From assembly GCF_014773485.1 (NCBI RefSeq), contig NZ_JACXBP010000005.1:248001-312000 (forward strand): a stretch of 64,000 bases of DNA, in the 5' to 3' direction. The stretch is from Erwinia aphidicola (GTDB lineage Bacteria; Pseudomonadota; Gammaproteobacteria; Enterobacterales; Enterobacteriaceae). The translations under genes were made by a program, and so were the position numbers. This document shows positions 63,595-64,000 of this stretch, in pieces; positions within the stretch are counted from its first letter, which is position 1; each line of letters starts with the position of its first letter. The notes under the pieces were generated by a model, which had not been told where the DNA came from, made no database searches, and saw only the letters and a program-made list of their open reading frames with translations.

Positions 63595-64000
63595 TTAAAC
63601 AGGTCGGATACTCTCTTCGTCTACGTCAGCGTCGAAAAATCGCTGCAGCGTCTGGATATGAGTATCCGTGATAATCGACTGACGCGCCTGCGCCAGTTTC
63701 TCTTCGTAAATTTTTTGCCGCCACTCCAGCGGGGTCAGCACCGCCGGATTATCATCTTCCACCACGGTTAATTCAATGGGGTGTGCGGAAGCAGCATTCA
63801 AGGCATCACTCAGCGCTTTCTGCGCCGAGGGCGAATTCAGATGGCGCTGGCTGGAGCGCAGATGCAGGCAGATGCCGTTTTCGGTCGGCTCTTTCCAGGC
63901 GTTGAGCGCCAGCTGCTGCACCAGTTTTGGCATCGTAAGCGCAGCGATCTCGGCAGCCCAGGCATCACGCTGTAATGACTCAGCAACCAGCTTCGCCACC
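63595..64000 (-). CDS. dnaX: DNA polymerase III tau subunit, C-terminal part (cut by window edge)
   Basis: The frame is open to the right edge and encodes the last 135 residues of the tau subunit (AKLVAESLQRDAWAAEIAAL ... LTPLEWRQKIYEEKLAQARQ ... DADVDEESIRPV). This is the domain V region that binds the polymerase alpha subunit. The GTG near 63999 is an internal valine, not a start. The ATPase domains and the gamma frameshift site are outside the window. Confidence 0.93.
   Translation of the reverse strand, partial: VAKLVAESLQRDAWAAEIAALTMPKLVQQLALNAWKEPTENGICLHLRSSQRHLNSPSAQKALSDALNAASAHPIELTVVEDDNPAVLTPLEWRQKIYEEKLAQARQSIITDTHIQTLQRFFDADVDEESIRPV

Noticed and set aside
63595..63999. Stand-alone 134-residue gene at the right edge
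   Set aside because: The GTG is an internal valine of dnaX; the frame continues past the window.

Overview
The window looks like chromosome from a gamma-proteobacterium of the order Enterobacterales, most likely the Erwinia/Pantoea group (Erwiniaceae). Long stretches match Escherichia coli K-12 minutes 10-12 in gene content and partly in order (folD-ybcJ, cysS/ppiB-lpxH-purEK, ybbP-ybbA/tesA-ybbO-ybbN-qmcA-ybbJ, cueR/copA-ybaP-ybaK, ushA, fsr-ybaL, gsk, hemH, adk, htpG-recR-ybaB-dnaX). Core genes are GC-rich, and the accessory pieces between them are visibly more AT-rich. The genus is inferred from gene content and general similarity remembered from E. coli proteins; no database search was run.

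Layout. 1-1.8 kb: the 5' part of osmC, then an eroded DUF4225-type gene and a small membrane protein gene. 1.8-7.3 kb: a three-subunit membrane sugar-acid dehydrogenase (cytochrome c, FAD and Tat-exported small subunits) with a LacI-family regulator behind a perfect 20-bp operator. 7.4-11.6 kb: small proteins, a SUKH-like protein, a YmcF-like small zinc protein apparently starting at ATT, and a LysR gene divergent from an ankyrin/Tat-amidohydrolase pair. 11.6-15.2 kb: scsABCD, a periplasmic thiol-redox and copper-tolerance operon. 15.2-18.3 kb: an SDR, the diguanylate cyclase DgcP, a 26-residue membrane peptide, DUF4186 and a lipoprotein. 18.4-24.6 kb: tRNA-Gly(CCC), an orphan flagellin with its own sigma-28 promoter, a zinc-finger protein, a gene broken at an A9 run, and unknown exported proteins. 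24.7-26.9 kb: a relic island on the 3' side of tRNA-Arg(TCT) with an antitoxin beside a Fic stump, a multiply frameshifted hicB and a phage-satellite-like immunity region.

27-56.4 kb is mostly housekeeping: folate one-carbon metabolism, cysteinyl-tRNA synthetase, peptidyl-prolyl isomerase, lipid A, early purine synthesis, lysophospholipase, chaperone-redox, SPFH/NfeD, copper efflux, nucleotide salvage, drug efflux, K+/H+ antiport, heme and adenylate kinase. It is interrupted by an AAA ATPase at 28.9 kb and a LysR/PACE efflux pair at 46.3-47.8 kb. Four sites carry one family of palindromic repeats whose stems keep pairing while the inner bases change; two of these sites are tandem arrays (46-bp and 104-bp periods), and at two sites the repeat supplies a neighbouring gene's stop codon.

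56.5-60.5 kb, between adk and htpG, holds an accessory cluster: a tightly coupled four-gene operon (PP-loop ATPase, Nudix hydrolase, PLP-transferase-like protein, EamA-type exporter) divergent from a GcvA-type LysR regulator. It has the shape of a small-molecule biosynthesis-and-export module and is the best candidate here for an undescribed system. The window ends in htpG, recR, ybaB and the 3' part of dnaX.
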